From the NCBI RefSeq assembly GCF_022647665.1, contig NZ_CP071872.1, forward strand, positions 4,898,001 through 4,962,000: a DNA stretch of 64,000 bases. Reading direction: 5' to 3'. The notes under the pieces are model-generated. The model was not told the DNA's origin. It was given only the letters and a program-made list of their open reading frames with translations, and searched no databases. This document shows positions 1-8,270 of the stretch, in pieces. How positions within the stretch are numbered: position 1 is the first letter of the stretch; each line of letters begins with the position of its first letter. Source of the DNA: Streptomyces formicae. GTDB lineage: Bacteria; Actinomycetota; Actinomycetes; Streptomycetales; Streptomycetaceae. Both the position numbers and the translations under genes were made by a program.

Positions 1-108
1 CGCCGCCTGTGGGAGGCCGAGACGCGGGATGAGGACGCCGATGGCGTCCCCGACGTCTATCACCAGCAGACCAGCCCCGGGCGCGGCAGCGCCGCGGGCG
101 AAAGCTGA
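1..108 (+). CDS. 3' end of an unrecognised gene
   Basis: An open frame runs in from the left edge and stops at TGA 106-108, giving 35 residues that end in an acidic, hydrophilic tail (DEDADGVPDV, then a Gly/Ser-rich end). The family cannot be recognised from so short a piece. It ends 11 bases before the start of the decayed CBS gene and reads in the same direction, so the two could have been co-transcribed. Confidence 0.35.
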   Translation, partial: RRLWEAETRDEDADGVPDVYHQQTSPGRGSAAGES

Positions 109-119
109 GGAGGACGGTC

Positions 120-480
120 ATGCGCGCACGGGATCTAGCCGAGCCCTACCCCCTTCGTGACCACGGACGACGACGCGATGGACGCGGCCCGGATGTTGGC
201 GGTGCAGTCGCTACCCGCTACTGGTCCTCGGCACCCCGGCTCCCAGCTCATCCGGCAGCTCATCCCCGCGTACATGACGAAGCCCTGCCACTCACCGCCG
301 CACTGAGCGAACGGCACGGCCCGGGACTCGTGGAACAGCTGGCAGGGCTCACTGTCGCCGCATGGGCACCGCGCCGTTTGTACCCGCCGCCCGGGGTGGG
401 TCGGACGCGCACCCGATAGAGGCCGCGGTGTTCACGGCCCGCACCCGCAGTCCCATGGTCGCCGTCATTGAACACGACGG
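120..480 (+). pseudogene. Frameshifted CBS-domain protein
   Basis: Conceptual translation with frame changes gives MRARDLAEPYP, then FVTTDDDAMDAARMLA, LLVLG, GSQLIRQLIPAY, a middle block LVEQLAGLTVA, and finally FTARTRSPMVAVIEHDG. This order matches the small two-CBS proteins common in Streptomyces, which bind adenosyl ligands. The first break is an extra C in the five-C run at 149-153, and at least three further frame changes follow. The 3' end is lost where the transposase remnant begins. No product is expected. The family call rests on recall of conserved blocks rather than on a search. Confidence 0.6.
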
Positions 481-540
481 GGCGCCGCCCGTCTCATGCA
501 GTCTCGGCGCTTTCGGCGGAGCGGGGAACCGTTGACTGCA

Positions 541-1398
541 CCACTACGCGCCCCGACGGCCTGGGTGATCGACGACGTGTCGCTGCCCAGGACGGCCGGA
601 TGTCGGTGGCCGTGGCCCCGCAGTACTGCGGGGCCCTGGGCAAACGCGCCAACTGCCAGGTCGCGGTCAGCGTCCACGCCGCCACCGACACCGCTTCCTG
701 CCCCCTGCAGTGGAGGCTGTTTCTGCCCCAGGAGTGGTCGGCGGACACCGGCCGCAGAGCCGTCACCCGCATCCCGCCCGAGGCCGGCCACCGCGAGAAG
801 TGGCGGCTGGCTCTGGACATGCTCGACACCCTGGCCGGCTGGGGCATGAGCCCGCCGGCCGTAGTGGCCGACGCCGCCTACCGCACCAACGCCCACCTGC
901 GGACCGGCCTGGCCCAGCGGGGAATCGACTACGTGCTCGCCGTCCGTGGCGACGTGAGTGCCCACCCGTTCGACGCGGAGCCTGTGACCCCGGACCGCAA
1001 GGGCACCGTCGGCTGCGTGCCCCAGCCCCGCTACCGCCGCCGGGCCCCGTCGGTGGCGGCCCTGGCGGCTGATCTCGGGCAGGAAGCGTTCACCTCCGTC
1101 ACCTGGCGGCAGGGCTCACGCGGCGCGTTACGTTCCCGATTCGCCGCTGTGCGTGTCCGCCCGGCCGGCACTGCCGTCGAGCGTCCCATCCGCCAGGCCG
1201 CCTCGGCCGGACAGGGCTGGTGGGACGGGGTGCTGCCCTACTGCTGGCTGCTGGCCGAGTGGCCCGAGGAGGCCGAAACTCCCACCGACTACTGGCTGTC
1301 CAGCCTGCCTGCCGACACCCCGATCGCCGAGCTGGTGCGTCTGGCCAAGGTCCGCTGGCGCATCGAACACGACTACCGCGAACTCAAGCACGGCCTAG
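541..1398 (+). pseudogene. Degraded IS701-type transposase, 5' fragment
   Basis: This is a DDE transposase fragment. The first catalytic block WVIDDVSLP is near 562-588. A one-base loss (CCCAGG where CCCAAGG is expected, near 588) shifts the frame, and reading resumes as GRMSVAVAPQYCGALGKR. The fragment then stays open through VVADAAYR (second Asp block) to the third block RWRIEHDYRELKHGL at 1345-1395. About 120 N-terminal residues are missing. The gene is cut at CTAG 1395-1398 by the 1401-bp element that follows, and its frame resumes at 2800. It is an inactive host of a nested insertion. Confidence 0.8.
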
Positions 1399-2799
1399 TA
1401 CTGCAACGGTGTTTGACCTGATGGTTGGGCAGTTTCTGGTGGTGTGTGGCCGCGTCGTTTGTAGTGGCTGACGCGGGCTTGGTGTTGTCGTCGGCGTCGC
1501 CAGTGGGACCAGTGCAGGACGTGGTCTATGGGTGCTGTTCGACGGTGGGCGAGGCGGTGGATCAGCCGTCGGATTTCGGGGAGGGTGAGGGGTATGAGCT
1601 GGGAGGATCCGTTTCTGCTTTCCCTATGTCGGACGAGCGGGCCTTCAGGACGGTGAGGCAGGCGTGGGCTGCCATCGCGAGGGTCATGTGCCGGTGCCAG
1701 CCGTCGTAACGGCGGACCTGGTAGTCGTCCAGGCCGCATTCCTGCTTCGCACTCTGGAAGCATTCCTCGACCGCCCACCGGCTGCCGGCGACATGGATGA
1801 GCTCGTCGAGGGTGGTCTCCGCGGGGCAGTAAGCGATGTAGTAGGAGATCTCTTGGGGTCGGCTCACGCTGCGGCGGGCGATCACCCAGTGCCGGCGGTC
1901 CTCGCGGTGCCATGGACGGACCTCGACCCTCGCCCAGTCGTAGACCCTCGGGCCGTGAGCCCCGTTTCCGCAGGAACGGCGTTTCCACTTCTGCCGGGAC
2001 AAGCCGGGAAACAGGTCGTGGACAGGGTGGTCGATGGCCCAGCGGGTGACGACGGTGTCGTGCCGGGTGGTAGCCATGACATGGAAGACATCGGCCCGCT
2101 CGAGCTCGGACCGCCAGCCCTTGGAGAATCCGTAGGCGGCATCGGCGGTCACCCACCGGAAGGGGACCTTGTCCGCAATCGCCTTGCGGACCATCGCCTT
2201 CGCGGTGACGACCTTCGTCTCGAAGGCGACGTCATCCGCGATGCCTGCGGCCCGGCAGCGATCCCGGTCATCCGTCCACGAGGCGGGGAGATACAGGCGG
2301 CGGTCGATCAGCGTGCGGCCACGACGGCCGGCATAGGCGAGGAAGACCCCGATCTGGGAGTTCTCCGTCCGCCCGGCGGTCCCGGAATACTGGCGCTGAA
2401 CCCCGGCCGAGCGGACACCCTTCTTCAAGAACCCGGTGTCGTCCACGATCAACACCGCCTCCGGATCGCCGAGATGCTCGACCACATAGCCCCGCACATC
2501 GCCCAGGACCTCATCCGCGTCCCAGTCGATCCGGTTCAGCAGCCGGTGGATCCGGTCCGGACCCGCATGACCGGCCTCCTCCGCCAGCGTCCACCCGTTC
2601 TTCCGCTCCAACGGAGATATCAACCCCCGCATATACGCAAGCGCTGACTCACGCGGCTCCGACCTGGCAAAACGATGCACGAACCGCTCATGCAAAGCCC
2701 TCAGCTCACCAGCCCACACCCGGGCCTCAGCAAGTTCCCCACCCATACACACACCAACGAACGACCTGGCCACCAGTCACGGCAAACACCGTTGCAGTA
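1399..2799 (-). mobile_element. IS701-family insertion sequence, 1401 bp
   Basis: The ends are perfect 17-bp inverted repeats, TACTGCAACGGTGTTTG at 1399-1415 and its complement at 2783-2799. CTAG is duplicated on both sides (1395-1398 and 2800-2803), the 4-bp target duplication expected of this family. Removing the element and one CTAG rejoins the flanking transposase as KHGLGLDHFEG, so the insertion site is exact. One transposase gene fills it on the minus strand. Intact ends and an intact duplication suggest a fairly recent insertion. Confidence 0.93.
1562..2773 (-). CDS. IS701-family transposase (probable C-terminal frameshift)
   Basis: 403 residues. The DDE core is visible as VLIVDDTGFLKKG near residue 110 (first Asp), WVTADAAYGFSKGW near residue 205 (second Asp), and GSRWAVEECFQSAK near residue 335 (Glu). 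It would cut and paste the surrounding element. The C-terminus after KARSSDIGKAETD ends in PSSYPSPSPKSDG, while the next frame downstream (to about 1395) carries the family tail LPEIRRLIHRLAHR and HVLHWSHWRRRR. A frameshift near 1610-1625 is therefore likely and may make the enzyme inactive. The start is uncertain: a Met at residue 10 (MGGELAEARVW) is an alternative. Confidence 0.85.
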   Translation of the reverse strand: MARSFVGVCMGGELAEARVWAGELRALHERFVHRFARSEPRESALAYMRGLISPLERKNGWTLAEEAGHAGPDRIHRLLNRIDWDADEVLGDVRGYVVEHLGDPEAVLIVDDTGFLKKGVRSAGVQRQYSGTAGRTENSQIGVFLAYAGRRGRTLIDRRLYLPASWTDDRDRCRAAGIADDVAFETKVVTAKAMVRKAIADKVPFRWVTADAAYGFSKGWRSELERADVFHVMATTRHDTVVTRWAIDHPVHDLFPGLSRQKWKRRSCGNGAHGPRVYDWARVEVRPWHREDRRHWVIARRSVSRPQEISYYIAYCPAETTLDELIHVAGSRWAVEECFQSAKQECGLDDYQVRRYDGWHRHMTLAMAAHACLTVLKARSSDIGKAETDPPSSYPSPSPKSDG

Positions 2800-2822
2800 C
2801 TAGGCCTGGATCACTTCGAGGG
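2800..2822 (+). pseudogene. Orphan downstream piece of the interrupted transposase
   Basis: Right after the second CTAG copy the + strand reads GLDHFEG, the block that follows YRELKHGL in IS701-type transposases. It is the continuation of the fragment at 541-1398. Homology ends within a few codons, and a stop follows near 2860. Confidence 0.7.
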
Positions 2823-3479
2823 CAGCGCGACCGTGCTGCACAAACTCGTCGGCAGCTGACCGTCGCGATCCGGTACTGACCGGCTGCCGGAGGGACCCCA
2901 CGACCGCGACCGACACCACACCGGCCGCGCGGGCAGCGGCGGCGTGACACCGTCGTGCGGGACGGCCCCGGCCGTGCTACGTCCCGTCACGGGGACCGGG
3001 GCCTGTCCCGCGCACTCCATACCGGCGCAGGCCACAACGAAGCCCAGATCCCACCCCACCCACAAAGCACTGCAGCAATTCGAGGCGGCGGCGCCACCAA
3101 CGGCGCTTGGGCGAAACGTCTTCCGGGACCGTCTGACGCTGTGGCTACAGGGCGCCGTCATCCACATCCAGGCTGGCAGGCCGCGCATCATCCCGAAATG
3201 ATCAAGCATCTTTCGCAGCCCGGGATCCACGAGGTAGTGAGGGCTCACGACGGCTTGCGCGTCTCGTCAGTCTGGGCAACACACTCTGCGATGCCATGTC
3301 GCCGTGTCTCGTGACCGCTAGGAGGGCACCGATGATGCTGCCGACGCGCTCACCGCTCCGCAGCCTGCAACTGGCGATGACCCCGTCAATGCGCTCCTCC
3401 AGCATGTCGGGTGTGATGCCATGTGCCCGCAACTGCCGCACCACGTGCGAGTTACGCAGTCCCACGGCCTCGGCCCAGT
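2823..3479. other. About 650 bp without a recognisable gene
   Basis: Several short frames are open on both strands. None has a convincing ribosome site or recognisable motif. On the minus strand, 3290-3478 continues openly from the next transposase remnant as LRNSHVVRQLRAHGITPDM and may be a scrap of a different gene fused by rearrangement. I see no repeats of note. Confidence 0.4.
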
Positions 3480-4280
3480 GTCGTCTGCGTCGCCAGTGTG
3501 ACCAGTGGAGGACGTGGTCAATGGGTGCTGGGCGGCGGTGATCCGTTTCTGCTTTCTCGGTGTCGAGCTCGCGGGCCCGCAGAACCGTGAGGCAGGCATG
3601 GGCGGCCATGGCCAGGGTCATGTGTCGGTGCCAGCCGGGGTAGCGGCGGACCTGATAGTCGTCCAGCCCGCACTCGCCCTTGGCAGTCTGGAAGCACTCC
3701 TCGACCGCCCAGCGGCTGCCGGCGATGCGGATCAGCTCGTCGAGGGTGGTTCCGGCCGGGCAGTAGGCGATGTAGCGGGAGACCTCCTCGGGCCGGCCCA
3801 CACTGCGACGGGCGATCACCCAGTGCTGCCGGTCGGGCCTGTGCCATGGACGGACTTCGACCCTCGCCCAGTCGAACACGCGGGGTCCGTGGGCGCCGTT
3901 CCCGCAGGACCGGCGCTTCCACTTCTGCCGTGGCAGCCCGGGCAAACAGGTCGTGGACGGGGTGGTCGATAGCCCAGCGGGTAACGACGGTGTCATGTCG
4001 GGTGGTGGCCATGACGTGGAAGACACCGGCCTGCTCAAGCTCGGACCGCCAGCCCTTGGAGAAGCCGTGGCGGCGTCCGCGGTCACCCACCGGAACGGAA
4101 TCCGGTCCGCGATCGCCCGGCGGACCATGGTCTTGGCCATCACCACCTTCGTCTCAAAACCGATCGTGTCGTCGATGCCGGCCAGGCGGCACCGGTCGCG
4201 GTCATCCGTCCACGACGTGGGCAGATACAAGCGGCGGTCGATCAATGTGCGGCCGCGGCTGGCGGCATAAGCCAGGAAGA
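3480..4280 (-). pseudogene. Second degraded IS701-family transposase
   Basis: The product is closely similar to the transposase at 1562-2773: FLAYAASRGRTLIDRRLYLP, WVTADAA, WKRRSCGNGAHGPRVFDWAR, GSRWAVEECFQTAKGECGL. A shift near 4075 and a compensating shift near 3930 scramble about 50 residues between DAA and RQKWK. A block of about 20 residues before HVLHWSHWRRRR is deleted. The N-terminal third is absent because the reading frame runs into a group II intron at 4281. No terminal repeats were found. Confidence 0.85.
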
Positions 4281-4321
4281 GTCGGGTAGGACCGCCGCAT
4301 TGCTGCGGCGGTCCCCCCTCA

Positions 4322-4357
4322 GAACCGACAGTGCGGGCTTTCCCCGCAGCTCGGCTC
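4322..4357 (-). ncRNA. Group II intron domain V hairpin
   Basis: On the minus strand this reads GAGCCGAGCTGCGGG, then GAAAG, then CCCGCACTGTCGGTTC. It is a stem with a GNRA-like loop, an internal bulge and the GAGCCG/CGGTTC closing pairs characteristic of bacterial group II domain V. It lies about 18 nt after the stop of the reverse transcriptase. Confidence 0.78.
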
Positions 4358-4374
4358 AAGCAAGCCCCCGGGGC

Positions 4375-6050
4375 TCACAGACGTGCAGTGTCACAGGTCG
4401 AGTGGATGAGACGGAGCTGCACCCCGTCCGACGTGTCGACCCCGCGATAGGTGATCTTCCTGGCGGTGATCGCCTGGCGGGTGCCCCGCAGCCATCGCTC
4501 CCATTCGGTGGGGCTGGACGGCGGGTCGTCGACGTGCAGCAGCGGGCCCCGGCAGATCAGACACTGCCCGTTCTGCGCCTGGAGCAGACGCAGGGTGGCG
4601 CGGTCGATCGGCGGTGGTGGTGCGCTGGTGCGGCGCCGTTCGGCCCAGTAGGTAGCCAGAGCAGGGTCGTCCGGGGACGCCGAGCCGTGGACCATCTGGT
4701 GTCGGACAATCTTCGTCCAGGCGAATTTCAGCAGGTAGGCGCCGCTGTCGCGGTCGCCGAACACCCACTGGTCCTGCCGGGACTTGTTGAACTTGCCGTA
4801 GTACCGGGCGGTGACCCAGTGCCGGGGCTTGTTCGGGTGAGCGCGGGTCGCCCACTTGTAAGTGAGCTTCCACATGTAGTCGTCCAGCGCGGTGAAGATC
4901 TCGCTGGCGACCACATTCCGGTAGTAGGCGGACCATCCCCGGATGATCGGGTTGAGCCGTTGCAGCACCGCAGCAACATTGGCCCCGCGAAGGGACCGCA
5001 CTTCGGCGCGCAGCCTGTTCCGGATCCGTCTGACGGCTTCGCGGCTCGGCTTGATCAGCAGCTTTCCGTGATAGCGGCGGATGGTGAAGCCGAGGAAGTC
5101 ACAGCCCTCTTCGAGGTGGACGACGCGCGTCTTGTCCTCGTTGAAGACCAGCCCTCTCGGCTTCAGCCACTCGGCAAGCCGGGCCTTGACCTGTTCGGCC
5201 TGTTCCCGTGAATGGCACAGGGCGACAAGATCGTCGGCGTATCTCACCAGCAGCGGGGAGCCTGGCATGGTGTCACCGGCACGGCGGCCGGTCTGCCGGT
5301 ACTGGACTCCCGCAGCCGTCTCCATCCCGTGCAGAGCGATGTTCAAGAGCACCGGGCTGATCACGCCGCCTTGCGGAGTTCCCTCCTCTGTCGGCGTGAA
5401 CCGGCCTTCGTCGACCACACCCGCTCGCAGCCACTGCTCGACCTGTTTCCGTGCGGGGAACGTACCGAGCTGCTGGAGAAGGTGGTCATGGTCGATTCGG
5501 TCGAACGCCGCTGCCAAGTCCGCGTCCAGGACCCACCGGCGGCGGGCTTTGCTGCCCTTGGCCGTCCAGTAGATCGCCGCGATCGCGTCCTGACAGCTGC
5601 GGCCGGGCCGGAAGCCGTACGACTTCGGCTCGAACCGCGCTTCCCACTCCGGTTCCAGTGCCTGAGAGGCCCGGGCTTGCTCAACCCGCTCCAAGATCAC
5701 GGGAATGCCGAGTGGGCGTCTCTTGCCGCCTGACTTGGGGATATACACCCGCTTGACGGGCCGGGCCGTGCCTGGGCTGGTCCGGTGCTGGACCCAGTGG
5801 GCCAGCTCCGCTTTGCCCGAGGTGGTCAGGACCACCTGACCGTCGACCCTGGCCGTCTTGCGTCCTGCGTTGAACTCCGTGACCCGCCGCACGCTGACGA
5901 GCGTGTTAGCCCGGGAGCGGAGCATCAGTTTCTGCAAGTTGCGGACCCTCTTCAGGTCCCCTGCCTGCGATGCCGTGAAGATTCTCTGCCGCAGTCGCCG
6001 TACTGACTCCTCCTGGGCCTGCCAGTCGATGGCACCCCAGTCGCCCGGCG
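4375..6050 (-). CDS. ltrA: Group II intron reverse transcriptase/maturase (5' partial)
   Basis: About 560 residues. In order: an N-terminal RT0-like region (QRIFTASQAGDLKRVRNLQK), RT domains with KRVYIPKSGGKRRPLGIP, YGFRPGRSCQDA and the active-site block LLVRYADDLVALC, thumb/maturase X (FLGFTIRRYHGKLL, INPIIRGWSAYYRN-like), and a C-terminal HNH-type endonuclease (QCLICRGPLL ... LIHSTC). The normal start codon is missing: the frame enters from the integrase junction near 6050 and begins around DWGAIDWQAQE. The catalytic YADD is intact, so the domains look sound although the intron is not complete. Confidence 0.85.
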
Positions 6051-6052
6051 CC

Positions 6053-6634
6053 CGCGATGACCGGCTTTTCGCCCCTCTGCTCCTCGGACTGATGGGGCTC
6101 CGGCCGGCTGAGGTGGCGGGGCTACGCTGGGGCGACATTGACTTCACTGCGGGCACCCTGGACGTGGCGAACACCCGGACGATGATCGGCAACGCCCGCG
6201 TACTGGAGAAGGACACCAAGTCCGAGGCCGGGGAGCGCACGCTCCCGCTCCCGGAGCCGGTCCGTCTGGCACTCCTGGGGTTCCAGGTGCTCCAAGAGGC
6301 TGAGCGCGCCGCCATGGGGTCGTACTACGTGGCCTCGGGATACACCTTCGTCGACCAACTGGGCGAAGTCATGAGCACCCGACAGTTGCGGGAGCACGCC
6401 TACTCGCTCATGGCCAAGGTGGGGCTGCGGAAGGTCCGCCTGTACGACGCCCGGCACTCGTAGCTGACGTTCCTGGCCACGAACGGAGTCTCTGACACGA
6501 TCATCGCCGCGTGGGCCGGGCACACGAACGCGAGCTTCACCAAGCGCGTGTACGTCCACCCGACGGCGGCGGACATGGGCGACGCCGTCCGCCACTTGAA
6601 CGCGCTTCTGGGCGTCGGCGAGGAAGCTCCGTAG
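6053..6634 (+). pseudogene. Tyrosine site-specific integrase, headless with an amber codon
   Basis: Only the catalytic domain remains. The Arg I block is LRPAEVAGLRWGDID, the His/Arg II block is LYDARHS, and AGHTNASFTKRVYVHP carries the final His and the Tyr nucleophile. TAG at 6461-6463 interrupts the frame directly after DARHS. The same frame then continues as LTFLATNGVSDTIIAAW to its natural stop at 6632-6634. The N-terminal DNA-binding half is replaced by the intron. It is a relic of an integrated phage or integrative element. No attachment site or tRNA could be identified beside it. Confidence 0.85.
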
Positions 6635-6741
6635 ACCTCATGTGAGAAAGCGCGAGATTTCGAGATCTCACACCTCTACAAATCGCCTCTTACCTGCGCA
6701 CTCTCCATCTGCCGTAGAACATGCTCCCCATCATAACGGCC

Positions 6742-6756
6742 TGTACGTCCTGTACA
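6742..6756. promoter_or_regulatory. Palindrome upstream of clpP
   Basis: TGTAC-GTCCT-GTACA is a perfect 5-bp dyad with a 5-bp spacer, 37 bp before the clpP start and in a locally AT-richer stretch followed by a run of T. It is positioned like an operator. The regulator is unknown. Confidence 0.45.
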
Positions 6757-6793
6757 TTTTTTACAGAGACTCGCACTTGAGGAGAGGTACGCC

Positions 6794-7429
6794 ATGAACC
6801 GGCCTTCCGCCCGCTATGTCCTGCCCGAGCTGACCGAGCGCACCAGCTCCGGCTTCCGCTCGCTCGACCCGTACTCCAAGCTCCTGGAGGAACGGATCGT
6901 CTTCCTCGGCACCGCCGTCGACGACACCTCGGCCAACGACCTCATCGCCCAGTTCCTGTACCTGGAGTACGACGCCCCTGACCAGGAAATCAACCTCTAC
7001 ATCAACTCCCCTGGCGGCAGCGTCAGCGCCATGACGTCGCTCTACGACACGATGCAGGTGGTGAAGTGCGACATCGCGACGACCTGCCTCGGCCAGGCGG
7101 CCTCCACCGCCGCCGTCCTGCTCGCGGCCGGCACGCCCGGCAAGCGCATCGCGCTGCCCGGCGCCCGGGTCGTCGTCCAGCAGCCCGCACTGCCCGAGCC
7201 CGTGCAGGGACAGCCGACCGATCTGGACATCCAGGCGCGGGAGTTGCTGCGGCTGCGCGACCAGATCACCACGATCCTCGCGCGCCACACGGGTCACAGC
7301 GCCGGGCGTGTCGCTGCCGACCTCGAGCGCGACACGGTGTTCAATGCCCAAGCGGCCAGGGAATACGGTCTGATCGATCACATCATCAAGAACCGCAAGA
7401 CGTCCGCCGCTTCGCGCGTGGTGCGGTGA
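6794..7429 (+). CDS. clpP: ClpP-family protease subunit with a degenerate catalytic triad
   Basis: 211 residues, normal ClpP length. The fold blocks are present: ERIVFLGTAVDD, INSPGGSVSAMTSLYDTM, the nucleophile block CLGQAASTAAVLLAAG (Ser) and the Asp block ERDTVFNAQAAREYGLID. The His block, normally (N)AR(I/V)xxHQP, reads GARVVVQQP, so the catalytic His is Gln. It probably forms a heptamer ring but has impaired peptidase activity unless mixed with active ClpP subunits. Streptomyces carry several clpP paralogues, and this resembles the accessory type rather than the main operon. An RBS, GGAGAGG, is at 6781-6787. A small gene follows 6 bp after the stop. Confidence 0.9.
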   Translation: MNRPSARYVLPELTERTSSGFRSLDPYSKLLEERIVFLGTAVDDTSANDLIAQFLYLEYDAPDQEINLYINSPGGSVSAMTSLYDTMQVVKCDIATTCLGQAASTAAVLLAAGTPGKRIALPGARVVVQQPALPEPVQGQPTDLDIQARELLRLRDQITTILARHTGHSAGRVAADLERDTVFNAQAAREYGLIDHIIKNRKTSAASRVVR

Positions 7430-7435
7430 CCGCCC

Positions 7436-7744
7436 GTGCTGCCTCCGGAACTGCCCCCGCTGCCCGCACTGACGCGTGCCGAAAGCGAGTTCATCGACTG
7501 CTGGCTCGAAGTCGTCGACCAGCTGGGACGGATCAATCCGGCCCGGGCAACCCGCACCTACGGCGCGCTGCGTGCCGCGCAGGCGCTGGCCGTTCGGGCG
7601 GCCGCGCTCCGCGACGCGCTCGCGCTGATGCACGCACGGGGCGAGAACGAGCTGCACACGCCCACATTGGCCCGTGCCCTGCGGGTGTTGGACGGGGAGC
7701 GGAGGGCCGCACGGATCACCGTCCCGCCCGAGTCGACGAGTTGA
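7436..7744 (+). CDS. Small hypothetical protein downstream of clpP
   Basis: 102 residues with a GTG start (MLPPELPPLP), beginning 6 bp after the clpP stop and therefore probably translated from the same message. It is Ala/Arg/Leu-rich and looks mostly helical: SEFIDCWLEVVDQLGRINPARATRTYGALRAAQALA. There is no signal peptide, membrane segment or recognisable motif. The position suggests a partner or regulator of the ClpP variant, which is inference only. Confidence 0.6.
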   Translation: MLPPELPPLPALTRAESEFIDCWLEVVDQLGRINPARATRTYGALRAAQALAVRAAALRDALALMHARGENELHTPTLARALRVLDGERRAARITVPPESTS

Positions 7745-8069
7745 CGCAACGGCGCACCGACGCGCCGTGGCGGCGCGCCGCGTAGGGCCGCAAGGCGTAC
7801 GAGTGGGTGTCGCCCATCCGGGGCAGTCGCGGCATCGGCTTCCGTGGCCGCGAGTTGCGCCGCAGGTTGGGCCATCCGGTGAAGTCGGCCGTTCCGTTGC
7901 TGGTACAGCGCTCGTTCTCGCGCCACTCGGCGTCGGCCGAACGGCCGTGTCCACTCGAACGGATCAGCCGTGAGGAGCCTCACATATCGTCGTTTCCAAC
8001 CAGAAATCCGGCACGGGATGAGTCAAGATCCCTGGGACGACAAGCCCCCGCCACCACGGCGGGGCGGTC
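7745..8069. other. Intergenic stretch, no supported gene
   Basis: Frames are open on both strands. The + frame around 7800-7900 reads WVSPIRGSRGIGFRGRELRR and could be a fossil, but it has no start signal and no family I recognise. The right part should hold the promoter of the riboswitch-controlled hydrolase. Confidence 0.4.
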
Positions 8070-8253
8070 CGGGCGGACGCCGAGTCCTGCCGCCGCACCG
8101 GATGCCTGGTCGACATGAAGTGCTTCGGCAGGAGTGGAGGACCCATGCAGTACGGGCCGGCCGCCACCCGCGACCGGTCCTCGGGGTGAAGCCGCTGTCC
8201 GCGGCCGGGCGTCTTCGCAGGCCCGAACCCGACAGGTCATCCTTCACAGGCGG
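8070..8253 (+). promoter_or_regulatory. c-di-AMP riboswitch (ydaO/yuaA class)
   Basis: The leader carries the conserved blocks of this class in order: GACGCCGAGTCCTGCCGCCG at 8076-8095, GGGGTGAAGCCGC at 8183-8195, and CCGAACCCGACAGGTCATCC at 8223-8242, followed by TTCACAGGCGG. The element ends about 17 nt before the start codon of a secreted NlpC/P60 hydrolase. This is the usual genetic setting in Streptomyces, where ligand binding turns expression off. Confidence 0.87.
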
Positions 8254-8270
8254 CTGACGAAGGGTTGCGC

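Larger units (their letters stand above)
4281..6052 (-). mobile_element. Group II intron, 5'-truncated
   Basis: Reading the minus strand, the intron-encoded protein is followed by a domain V hairpin (4322-4357), a GC-rich domain VI-like hairpin, and a CCTACCCGAC 3' end at 4290-4281. This is the expected 3' boundary, directly joined to transposase codons TTC CTG GCT. The 5' ribozyme domains and the 5' exon are missing, because near 6052 the sequence switches to a phage-type integrase. The intron cannot self-splice as it stands. Confidence 0.8.

Noticed and set aside
3290..3478. Minus-strand frame downstream of the transposase remnant as its true C-terminus
   Set aside because: The sequence after WRRRR no longer resembles the paralogue at 1562-2773, so it is probably foreign sequence joined by rearrangement.
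4300..5733. Plus-strand frames opposite the intron reverse transcriptase
   Set aside because: The minus frame carries YADD and the HNH motif. The plus frames have no recognisable content.
6644..6680. Imperfect inverted repeat after the integrase as an attachment site
   Set aside because: No second copy or tRNA end is visible in the window, so it may be only a weak hairpin.
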